Shown in pieces: positions 1 through 6,459 of a DNA stretch of 18,069 bases. The stretch's first letter is position 1, and each line of letters starts with the position of its first letter. The DNA is from UBA6176 sp041688515. GTDB lineage: Bacteria > Verrucomicrobiota > Verrucomicrobiia > Limisphaerales > UBA9464. Below the pieces are notes generated by a model that ran no database searches, had not been told where the DNA came from, and saw only the letters and a list, made by a program, of their open reading frames with translations. Both the position numbers and the translations under genes were made by a program. The DNA lies in contig JBDNHZ010000498.1 in assembly GCA_041688515.1 (NCBI GenBank), positions 1 through 18,069 on the forward strand. The letters are read 5' to 3'.

Positions 1-37
1 ACGAGGTGACGAGGCTCATTCTGGTCGGGCGGGGAAC
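1..37 (-). repeat. Truncated copy of the dispersed GACGAGG/GCCTCGT repeat family
   Basis: The first ~30 bases match, in reverse complement, positions 8511-8540 with only a few mismatches (shared core GACGAGGCTCATTCTGG against CCAGAATGAGCCTCGT). The copy is cut by the window edge. It lies just downstream of the pseudouridine synthase stop codon. Seen directly; its membership of a mobile or REP-like family is inference. Confidence 0.6.
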
Positions 38-82
38 GCTCACGGACTCGCAGAGTTCGTGCCTCCGGCAACTCGTCCCGGT

Positions 83-1039
83 TCAGGCGGCGCTTCGGGC
101 GGCGAACTCCCTCAGCCCGGCGAGCACATCGCGGAAATCCTGGGGGAGAGGCGCATCGAATTCGCAGAAGCGCCCATCGCGCGGGTGACGGAAGGTCAGT
201 TTGCGGGCGTGCAGCATCTGGCGTCCGGCCACGACGCCCGTGACTTCCGTCAGCTTTCGGCTCGCGAGCTTGCCATAGGCTTCGTCGCCGAAAACAGGGA
301 AGCCGATGTGCTTGAAGTGAACCCGGATCTGATGGGTTCGACCCGTGTGGAGCTTGGCCTCGACGAAGGCAGAGCCGGGAAGACGTTCGAGACGCTGGTA
401 GGTGGTGCGGGCAAACCGGCCGGCGGGAATGACGGCCATCCGCTGACGTTGCGTCGGGTGACGGTCGAGATGCGCCCGGATGTCGCCGACGGCCGGTTCC
501 AGTTCACCGCAGACGATGGCTTGGTAGATCTTTTCGACCTGCCGCAGTTGGAACTTCTCGGTCAGGGAAATGTGGGTGCGATCGTTCTTGGCCACCACCA
601 GACATCCGGAGGTGCCGAGGTCCAGACGATGGACAATGCCCGGCCTTTCCACGCCTCCAACCCCGCTGAGTTCCCCACGGCAATGGTGGAGCAGGGCATT
701 GACGATGGTGCCGTCGTCGTGGCCGGCGGAGGGATGAACCACCAGATCCGCCGGTTTGTTGAGCACGATCAGGTCTTCGTCTTCGAACAGGACTTCGAGC
801 GGGATGTCCTGGGCTTCGGCAGTGGCCACCTTCGGCGAGGGCCAATGGATGCTGACGACATCGCCGGTGTGGGGCGGGTGGGTGGGCTTGACCAGGCTCC
901 CGTTGATCTTGATCCGACCGTCAATGATCAGGCGTTGGATGGTGGCGCGGGAGACGCCGGGCAGCAGGCCGGCGAGGTGACGGTCGAGACGCTCCCGCGG
1001 GAGGGATTGCTGGAGGACAAGTGTATCAGGCTGGGACAT
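83..1039 (-). CDS. RluA/RluD-family 23S rRNA pseudouridine synthase
   Basis: The 318-aa product converts uridine to pseudouridine in structured RNA, most likely 23S rRNA. An N-terminal S4-like RNA-binding domain covers about residues 15-62. The catalytic domain contains LNKPADLVVHPSAGH (93-107) and the family signature HRLDLGTSG, whose Asp140 is the expected nucleophile. A later TGRTHQIRVH segment is the conserved C-terminal motif of the RluA family. The length fits RluD-type enzymes (about 320 aa). The ATG start gives a full S4 domain and no Shine-Dalgarno is visible. It is the last gene of the leftward run, 83 nt after lgt. Family assignment is secure. The exact target (RluD against RluC or another paralogue) cannot be fixed from sequence alone, so no symbol is given. 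Confidence 0.93.
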   Translation of the reverse strand: MSQPDTLVLQQSLPRERLDRHLAGLLPGVSRATIQRLIIDGRIKINGSLVKPTHPPHTGDVVSIHWPSPKVATAEAQDIPLEVLFEDEDLIVLNKPADLVVHPSAGHDDGTIVNALLHHCRGELSGVGGVERPGIVHRLDLGTSGCLVVAKNDRTHISLTEKFQLRQVEKIYQAIVCGELEPAVGDIRAHLDRHPTQRQRMAVIPAGRFARTTYQRLERLPGSAFVEAKLHTGRTHQIRVHFKHIGFPVFGDEAYGKLASRKLTEVTGVVAGRQMLHARKLTFRHPRDGRFCEFDAPLPQDFRDVLAGLREFAARSAA

Positions 1040-1122
1040 GGCGGCGGATCACCGGGTAAAGGACGGCAGAAACGGAAGCCAGCGTGGCACATCCGGACGG
1101 GCAGGGCGATTCTCCAGTTTGC

Positions 1123-1923
1123 TTACCGGGCTTTGCCGGGTTCTGGATCGGACTTCACCCCGCCTTTTCGGAGGGTAAACCACAGGGCGATGCCGGTGAT
1201 CAGGATGAGGGCGCTGGTGGTCTGGCCCGGGGTGAATCGGCCGGCGGCCGGATCCGAGATGAAGGCGTAGTCGCCGCGGAACCACTCGGTAATGGTCCGG
1301 ATGACGGCGTAGGCCATCAGGTAAACGGCGAACACAGCCCCGTCGAACCGTCTTCGGGAATGGAACGCGACGAGGGCAGCGCACAGTGCCAGGTCGAGGG
1401 CGGCTTCGTAGAGTTGGGCGGGGTGAACGGACCCGTTGAAGGGAATGACGTCCTTGGGAAAGCGCACCGCCCAGGGAAGACTCGAGGGACGTCCATAGCA
1501 GCAGCCATTGAGGAAACAGCCCATCCGTCCGAAGACGTGCCCCAGGGCAATCCCCGGGGCGAGGCAATCCGCCACCCGCCAGAGCGGGAGGCGCTTGTAC
1601 CGCATGTAGGCAATGGCGGTGAGGGCGGCACCCGCGAGCCCCCCGTAAAATACCAGGCCGCCCTTCCAGACCTGGAAGACCTCGGCAAACGGATGCCCGG
1701 CGAACTGTTCGTCCCAGTAGGAAACGACATAGACGATCCGCGCCCCGATCATCCCCCCAAACAGAATCCAGGGGACCACCAGATCGCTGATTGCTCCTTC
1801 AGGGATCCCGGCGCGACGGCCGCAACGATTGGCAATCCAGAGCCCGGCGAGGAATCCCAGGCCCACCAGCAGCCCGAAGGTGTGGAGGCTGAACCCGCCG
1901 ACTTCAAAGAGGACGCGATGCAC
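1123..1923 (-). CDS. lgt: Prolipoprotein diacylglyceryl transferase
   Basis: The 266-aa integral membrane enzyme transfers diacylglycerol from phosphatidylglycerol to the lipobox cysteine of prolipoproteins, the first step of lipoprotein maturation at the inner membrane. The Lgt signature GRMGCFLNGCCYGRP spans 132-146 (Arg133, Asn139). Other conserved parts are WKGGLVFYGG (86-95), HPAQLYEA (167-174) and the C-terminal RTITEWFRGDY. About seven hydrophobic segments are visible. The start codon is GTG and lies 12 nt after the PQQ-protein stop. At the position of E. coli His103 (FHGG) this protein has Tyr93 (FYGG). Its neighbour at 3170-3706 has a clear lipobox and is a plausible substrate, which makes the co-transcription sensible. 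Confidence 0.96.
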   Translation of the reverse strand: MHRVLFEVGGFSLHTFGLLVGLGFLAGLWIANRCGRRAGIPEGAISDLVVPWILFGGMIGARIVYVVSYWDEQFAGHPFAEVFQVWKGGLVFYGGLAGAALTAIAYMRYKRLPLWRVADCLAPGIALGHVFGRMGCFLNGCCYGRPSSLPWAVRFPKDVIPFNGSVHPAQLYEAALDLALCAALVAFHSRRRFDGAVFAVYLMAYAVIRTITEWFRGDYAFISDPAAGRFTPGQTTSALILITGIALWFTLRKGGVKSDPEPGKAR

Positions 1924-1935
1924 GGCTTCGAGGGC

Positions 1936-3183
1936 TCAGGGACGCACGGCCAGGGGCCATGCCGTCAGGGATTGGGGATCGCGCACGTAGAGGATTCCCG
2001 CCGACCAAGCCGGGTGCGAGTAGGTCTTGCCGCAGGCCTGGAACCGGCCGACTTCGTGGTAGCCGTCGGGCTTGGCTTCGATCAACCGGACTTCCCCCGA
2101 GTCCATCTGCGTCAGAAGCCGATTGCCGTCGGTGATGACATTGGCCACTTCGCCAAAGCCGCGCTCGGACCAGCGCAGGGCCCCGGTCTCCAGATCGATG
2201 CAGACAAAATCGCGGGCGGCACCCGCTCCAAACAGATGCGTTCCCACGAGCACCGGGGTGGGCAGGTTGATTCGCAATTGCCGGTTGAACCACCGTTCGG
2301 TGGACTTCTGGACGGATCCCTCGGCGCTGATCCGCTGGCATCGCAGGCCGGTGGTGTGACTGGCGAAGATCACATCGTCGCCAACGGCAATGGGCGTCAG
2401 AACATTGCGATTGGCGCCGGTCTGGAACGGCGTCCGCCAGAGGGTCTCCCCGGAAGCCACATCGAGTCCCACCAGGCCGTTGGCGGTGGCGGTGACGAAC
2501 TGGCGTCGCCCGGCGAGGGTGGCCACGATTGGCGACGAATAGGCGGTGTGATCGTCGAGGGCCTGCCAGAGGAGTTTCCCGGTGGTCTTGTCGAGGGCGA
2601 CGATGGATTTGCCGTTGGTCTCGCTGGTCTGCAGGAAGATCCGATCCCCATGAATCACCGACGAGCCGGTGTGACCACGACGAACCGACGCGCCGACGTT
2701 CGACTGACGTTCATTGGACCAGACCATTCCCAGATCCTTGAAATCCAGGCCCCACAGGCGATGGCCGTCGGACAGGGACAGGCAGGCGAAGACCCCTTGA
2801 GCGGACTGGACGTAAACGCGGGTGCCGTCGATCAACGGCGTGCAGCGGGGGCCGGGTTCGAATTCGTCGGACCAGGCCTTGGCGAAGGCCGTTTTCCAGC
2901 GTTCAGCCCCGGTCTTCCGATCAACGGCATGGTCCGTCTCGGATCCCTGCTGCTCGTCGAGGTAGACCACCGTGTCGCCGGAAACGACCGGGCCGGCATA
3001 GCCATGGCCGATCGCCAGTTTCCAGGACGCGGTCGCGTTGGTGGGAAGTTGGGCGGGAAGGGTTTCGCCCGTGTGTCCGTCGCGTTGCGCCCCGCGCCAG
3101 CCAGGCCAGTCCGCGCCCACCGCCAGCGCGATGAAGAACGGAGCGAGCAGGAGGCCTCGGAGCAGGCGGTTACCAGGTGCCAT
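1936..3183 (-). CDS. Secreted PQQ-like beta-propeller protein (BamB-like)
   Basis: The 415-aa protein starts at the ATG at 3183. A longer open frame extends upstream to 3345 but lies inside the LptE-like gene and is compositionally unlike protein. From ATG 3183 there is a clean signal peptide (basic LLRG, hydrophobic LLLAPFFIALAVGA, cut near residue 24). WPGWRG follows, the usual opening of PVC-group PQQ-propeller proteins. Repeated blades carry phrases such as VVSGDTVVYLDEQ, GDRIFLQTSE, IVALDKTTGKLLWQALDD, VGLDVASGETLWRTPF and FVCIDLETGALRWSERG, the GxLxW-type blade-closing motif. This fold fits a periplasmic scaffold such as BamB or a pyrroloquinoline-type enzyme; no catalytic residues are recognisable. 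It overlaps the LptE-like gene by 14 nt and precedes lgt by 12 nt. The BamB-like role is inferred from the BamD- and LptE-like neighbours. Confidence 0.87.
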   Translation of the reverse strand: MAPGNRLLRGLLLAPFFIALAVGADWPGWRGAQRDGHTGETLPAQLPTNATASWKLAIGHGYAGPVVSGDTVVYLDEQQGSETDHAVDRKTGAERWKTAFAKAWSDEFEPGPRCTPLIDGTRVYVQSAQGVFACLSLSDGHRLWGLDFKDLGMVWSNERQSNVGASVRRGHTGSSVIHGDRIFLQTSETNGKSIVALDKTTGKLLWQALDDHTAYSSPIVATLAGRRQFVTATANGLVGLDVASGETLWRTPFQTGANRNVLTPIAVGDDVIFASHTTGLRCQRISAEGSVQKSTERWFNRQLRINLPTPVLVGTHLFGAGAARDFVCIDLETGALRWSERGFGEVANVITDGNRLLTQMDSGEVRLIEAKPDGYHEVGRFQACGKTYSHPAWSAGILYVRDPQSLTAWPLAVRP

Positions 3184-3706
3184 CGACAAGGAGGGAAGTG
3201 ATGTTGCGGGCGAGTTGCTCGGCGACGAGCGGTGCGGCCTGACGTTCGGCTGATGCCAGGTCCGGAGCGGAGCGGACCGGGATCCGGCCGCTGACGTCCC
3301 GGTCGAGCAGGGTCTTGCCGGTGGACCGATCGACGGCCACGACATGGGCGGTCAGGCGGACCTCGTAGTCGCGGGTGCTGAACAGGTCATCGGGCTGAAG
3401 GGTGAGCACCTTGCGGGTGTACTCCAGCAGGGTGCCTGACACTACGATGTCGCCAGGTTCGGACGTGACCAGTCGCAGCGTGCCATCGCGTTGCACCTCT
3501 TTGCGGAGGGCGGATGCGACCGGTTCGATCAGCCGCGGTTCCATGGTTCGGTCGGCGAAGGGCTTGATCTCGATGGACCGCGCGCCGGCGGTCTGGCCGC
3601 CGGTGGGGCCGAGCGAGTAACCGGCACAACCGGCGAGGCACAACAGCAGGACGAAGGTCGCGGAAAGTCGCAGCGAACGGATGACCGGGATGAAGAGGGT
3701 CATCAT
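3170..3706 (-). CDS. lptE: LptE-like LPS-assembly outer-membrane lipoprotein
   Basis: The 178-aa lipoprotein has a hydrophobic leader ending in the lipobox LAGC (Cys27), followed by GYSLGP, the typical post-lipobox start of the LptE (RlpB) family. The body follows the family pattern: IEIKPFADRT, RLIEPVASALRKEV, a strand phrase like GDIVVSGTLLEYTRK, and YEVRLTAHVVAVDRSTGKTLLDRDVSG. LptE partners the LptD barrel that delivers lipopolysaccharide to the outer leaflet. No lptD is visible in the window. Two adjacent ATGs (3706 and 3703) are possible starts. It begins 4 nt after the TPR gene stop, and its 3' end overlaps the propeller start by 14 nt, suggesting translational coupling. Family assignment is good; actual LPS transport is inferred. 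Confidence 0.85.
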   Translation of the reverse strand: MMTLFIPVIRSLRLSATFVLLLCLAGCAGYSLGPTGGQTAGARSIEIKPFADRTMEPRLIEPVASALRKEVQRDGTLRLVTSEPGDIVVSGTLLEYTRKVLTLQPDDLFSTRDYEVRLTAHVVAVDRSTGKTLLDRDVSGRIPVRSAPDLASAERQAAPLVAEQLARNITSLLVDGTW

Positions 3707-3710
3707 GGGA

Positions 3711-4772
3711 TCATTTCGGTGCGGGAGCAGCTTCCTTGGCGGCGGCCTTGCGCAGGGCTTCGCGCTTGTCCTTCTCGGTCTTCTCGCGCTGCCGGGATTG
3801 CTCGGCTGCGAGGGGACGCAGGTATTCGATGCGTTTGCGGGCCTTCTCGGCGAAGGGGGAGTTCGGATCCTTCACCAGCACCTCGTTGTAATACACGAGA
3901 GCACCTTGGTAACGGTCGCGGCGCTCGTAGTAGCGGCCTTTCTCGAAGGCTCCCTGGGCCTGACGGGTCTTCAGGTCGATGATGGCCTGGGTGGCATCAG
4001 GAACCCGTTTGTCGCTGGGATACAGCGCCTTGAAATCGTTGAAGGTTTCGATCGCTCGATCCGACGAGGATTGGTCGTACTCGGCCCGGAGGGATTGTTT
4101 GCGCCAGGCGGCCCCTGCCTTGTACAGGGCGTCCGAAGCCACCACGGGCATGTCGAAGTAGCGGTCGGCCGCCCTTTCATAGGCGCGGACCGCCAGGGGA
4201 TAATTCTGCTGCCTCTCCCGTGCTTCACCGACGGACATCTGGGCGGGCGGACCGGTGATGTTGAACGGACCGTTGCGGACGATCTGATCGAAAAGGTTCG
4301 CCGTCTTGTCCATCGACGGGAAGAACGGGATGTAACCCCAGAGCTTGAACCATTGTCCGCCGAGGAAGCGGTTGGCGATGGTCATCTCCCGTTGGAGGAT
4401 CTCGGTGTAGTTCGGAATCTTCGGATACTTCAAAAGCACCCGCTGGTATTCCTTGAAGGCTTTTTCGTCCTGTTTCCGTGCCTCGTAGCAGCGGCCGATC
4501 AGGTACTGGGCCGGACCGGCGTGGTCCGAGAGCGGCCACACCTTGACCACCCTGCGGGACGCCTTGAGCGCCGTTCGGTAGTCCTTGTTGTCGAAAGATT
4601 CCTGCGCGACCTGGAGCTGATCCTTGGCGCGGTTGCGCTCCCATTTGCCGGTCTGGCCCACGGGCTCAAAGGTCCAGCCCTCGCCCGGACGGAAGATGAT
4701 GGGCGCAGGACAACGACGCGCGCCCACGACGATGCCCATCAGGACGATGAAGCAATAGAACCAGCGATTCAC
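3711..4772 (-). CDS. BamD-like exported TPR protein (first gene of envelope operon)
   Basis: The 353-aa product is read from a GTG at 4772. That start gives a signal-like N-terminus, VNRWFYCFIVLMGIVVGA, followed by mature sequence. An open frame continues upstream to 4862 but enters repeat DNA, and the internal ATG at 4739 would cut the hydrophobic segment. TPR-type helical repeats are seen around the phrases AQESFDNKDYRTALKASRRV, AQYLIGRCYEARKQDEKAFK, SDRAIETFNDFKALYPSDK and GRYYERRDRYQGALVYYNEV; the last two resemble BamD/YfiO repeats. The C-terminal ~30 residues are Lys/Arg/Glu/Ala-rich and probably helical. BamD anchors the outer-membrane beta-barrel assembly machine. This protein is longer than E. 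coli BamD (about 245 aa) and has no proper lipobox (Cys21 is preceded by ARR), so it may not be lipidated. It heads the leftward run. Confidence 0.78.
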   Translation of the reverse strand: MNRWFYCFIVLMGIVVGARRCPAPIIFRPGEGWTFEPVGQTGKWERNRAKDQLQVAQESFDNKDYRTALKASRRVVKVWPLSDHAGPAQYLIGRCYEARKQDEKAFKEYQRVLLKYPKIPNYTEILQREMTIANRFLGGQWFKLWGYIPFFPSMDKTANLFDQIVRNGPFNITGPPAQMSVGEARERQQNYPLAVRAYERAADRYFDMPVVASDALYKAGAAWRKQSLRAEYDQSSSDRAIETFNDFKALYPSDKRVPDATQAIIDLKTRQAQGAFEKGRYYERRDRYQGALVYYNEVLVKDPNSPFAEKARKRIEYLRPLAAEQSRQREKTEKDKREALRKAAAKEAAPAPK

Positions 4773-4774
4773 AG

Positions 4775-4808
4775 CCGCGCAGCCTAGGGACGGAGTGCGG
4801 CAAGTCAA
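4775..4808 (-). promoter_or_regulatory. Predicted sigma-70-type promoter for the envelope operon
   Basis: On the minus strand TTGACT (4808-4803) lies 16 nt upstream of TAGGCT (4786-4781). Transcription would then start about 4774-4775, only 2-3 nt before the GTG at 4772, so the mRNA would be nearly leaderless. This agrees with the absence of a Shine-Dalgarno. The -35 box is 5/6 to consensus; the -10 box is weak (3/6, TAnnnT). Prediction from sequence only. Confidence 0.45.
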
Positions 4809-4846
4809 CCCGTGCGGCAAGGCGGCGGCAAGGCGGCGGGGCGCAT

Positions 4847-5037
4847 GGGCGCATTTTGACATGGCCCCTCAATCAGTTGAGCGGCGACACAAACCTGGGT
4901 CGCTGGCGGATGCACGAGTGCCTTGCGTTGTTTGGGATCCGCCTCGTCACCCCGGCAGCTACCCCATCGCGCTGTTCGTAGCTGCCGACGTGAGGAGGCG
5001 GACCCCAGTTGGGTGGGGGCCGTGTCAGGCTGCACCC
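4847..5037. repeat. 191-bp repeat element with imperfect terminal inverted repeats
   Basis: The left end GGGCGCATTTTGACA (4847-4861) matches, with mismatches, the reverse complement of the right end GTGTCAGGCTGCACCC (5022-5037). Pairing continues through GGCCCC to about 22 bp. The interior shares GGCGGCGACAC, CCTGGGT, ATCCGCCTCGTCACC, CAGCTACCCC and GCTGCCGACGTGAGGAGGCGGA with the large copy at 7786-8248, in the same order and orientation. It fills most of the 340-bp gap between the divergent envelope operon and the kinase gene. It encodes no transposase; it could be a non-autonomous MITE or REP-type element. Confidence 0.7.
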
Positions 5038-5112
5038 GGGGCGAAATGGCGCAGTGAATTCGTGTGTAACGCCCCGGGAAAAATGCTTCTGGGGTGGGAT
5101 GTGAACGCTAAC
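5038..5112 (+). other. Short leader between repeat element and kinase gene
   Basis: The 75 bases contain no recognisable -10/-35 pair and no clear Shine-Dalgarno. GGGGTGGGATG lies about 13-23 nt before the ATG at 5113, too far for a good ribosome site. The kinase promoter may lie within the adjacent repeat element. Confidence 0.4.
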
Positions 5113-6459
5113 ATGCCCACGAATTCTTCGGCCGTGAATCCATCCCTTCCATGTCCCGGTTGCGGACGTCCGCTCCCGGCGCGGGCCCCTGCCGGGTTGT
5201 GTCCGGGCTGCCTCCTCGCCCAAGGGCAGGCGACCGGATCCCACGGGTCCGGCGCGGGTCCGGTGCGCTTCGAGGCCCCCGCGATGGAGGAGGTCGCCCG
5301 TCTGTTTCCCCAACTGGAAATCCAACGGTTGCTGGGTGCGGGCGGGATGGGCGCGGTCTATCTGGCAAGACAACCCGAACTCGATCGGTTGGTGGCGCTC
5401 AAAGTCCTGCCGGCGACCGGCTCGGGCGGGTTCAACTTCTCCGAACGATTCAACAGGGAAGCGCGCGCCTTGGCGCGGTTGCAGCATCCGAACATCGTCA
5501 CGGTGCACGAGTTCGGCCAGGCGGGTGGCTGGCACTACTTCCTGATGGAGTACGTGGACGGCACCAACCTCCGGCAGTTGCAACAGGCAGGACGCCTGGC
5601 CCCCCGGGAAGCACTCCAGATCATCCCCCAGATCTGTGACGCCCTCCAATACGCCCACGACGAAGGCGTCGTGCACCGCGACATCAAGCCGGAGAACGTG
5701 ATGATCGATCGGAAGGGCCGGGTGAAGATCGCTGACTTCGGGCTGGCCAAGATCATGGAACCGGCCGCCGATACCGTGCGGTTGACCCTCGAAGGTCAGG
5801 TCATGGGGACTCCCCACTACAGGGCGCCCGAGCAGGTGGAACGGCCGCTTTCGGTGGATCATCGGGCCGACATCTTTTCGCTGGGGGTCGTGCTTTACGA
5901 GATGCTGACGGGGGATCTGCCGATCGGGAAGTTTGCTCCGCCCTCAAGCAAGGTGGAGATCGACGTCCGACTGGATGAAATCGTCCTGCGGGCGCTCGAG
6001 AACGATCCGGCCCTTCGCTATCAGCAGGCCAGCGAAGTGAAGCAGCGGCTGGAACACGTCTCGGGAACCCCCGGCGCAGCGACCTTCGCCACCCCGTCCG
6101 ACCCCGCCGCATCCGGACCCGATGCCGACCAACCGAAGCCCGGGGTCCGTTACCTCCGATGGTTGGGGATCCCGGTCGTGGTCGAGCGCGACGGAGTGCG
6201 GGAGGCGTCCTTCAACGGGGCCATGGGACTCATCTTTGTGGTGATGGCAGTGGCGGCTCTCGCCCATCAGTCGGTGCGATGGATCGCCGGGACCGAGCAC
6301 TCCCTGTCGCGCCTGGTGCTGATGGCGGGAACCGTGACGATGATCTGGGCGTTTCGTCGGACCCTGAACCAGCCGCCGCTGGAGCCTCCGGTGACGACCG
6401 GGACTGGCACGGTGATCCTGCCCCGGTCCGACGCGGCGCCTACGTCGGGGATGCATTGA
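5113..6459 (+). CDS. Zinc-ribbon, membrane-anchored Ser/Thr protein kinase
   Basis: The 448-aa protein is a Hanks-type kinase. The start at 5113 puts an intact zinc ribbon at the N-terminus (Cys14, Cys17, Cys30, Cys33: CPGCGRP...LCPGC), common in PVC-group kinases. The kinase domain (about 65-315) has the glycine loop GAGGMGAV (75-82), Lys97 in VALKVL, HRDIKPEN with Asp190 and Asn195, DFG (208-210), a threonine-containing activation segment ending MGTPHYRAPE (231-240), and DIFSLGVVLYEML. All catalytic residues are present, so it should be active. After a Pro/Ala-rich linker, two hydrophobic segments (about 369-385 and 398-414) anchor it with the kinase in the cytoplasm. In-frame starts at 5083 (ATG) and 5101 (GTG) are alternatives. 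The stop overlaps the next gene's start (TGATG), indicating coupled translation. Substrate and signal are unknown. Confidence 0.92.
   Translation: MPTNSSAVNPSLPCPGCGRPLPARAPAGLCPGCLLAQGQATGSHGSGAGPVRFEAPAMEEVARLFPQLEIQRLLGAGGMGAVYLARQPELDRLVALKVLPATGSGGFNFSERFNREARALARLQHPNIVTVHEFGQAGGWHYFLMEYVDGTNLRQLQQAGRLAPREALQIIPQICDALQYAHDEGVVHRDIKPENVMIDRKGRVKIADFGLAKIMEPAADTVRLTLEGQVMGTPHYRAPEQVERPLSVDHRADIFSLGVVLYEMLTGDLPIGKFAPPSSKVEIDVRLDEIVLRALENDPALRYQQASEVKQRLEHVSGTPGAATFATPSDPAASGPDADQPKPGVRYLRWLGIPVVVERDGVREASFNGAMGLIFVVMAVAALAHQSVRWIAGTEHSLSRLVLMAGTVTMIWAFRRTLNQPPLEPPVTTGTGTVILPRSDAAPTSGMH

Noticed and set aside
1084..3201. 705-codon open frame on the plus strand
   Set aside because: It is antisense to lgt and the PQQ-propeller gene, with shadow-frame composition and no family motifs.
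3184..3345. Upstream extension of the PQQ-propeller frame
   Set aside because: It lies inside the LptE-like gene, has Pro/Ser/Arg-rich shadow composition, and the signal peptide begins at the ATG at 3183.
4873..5862. 329-codon open frame opposite the kinase gene
   Set aside because: It is antisense to a kinase with all catalytic motifs, and its N-terminal side runs through repeat DNA.
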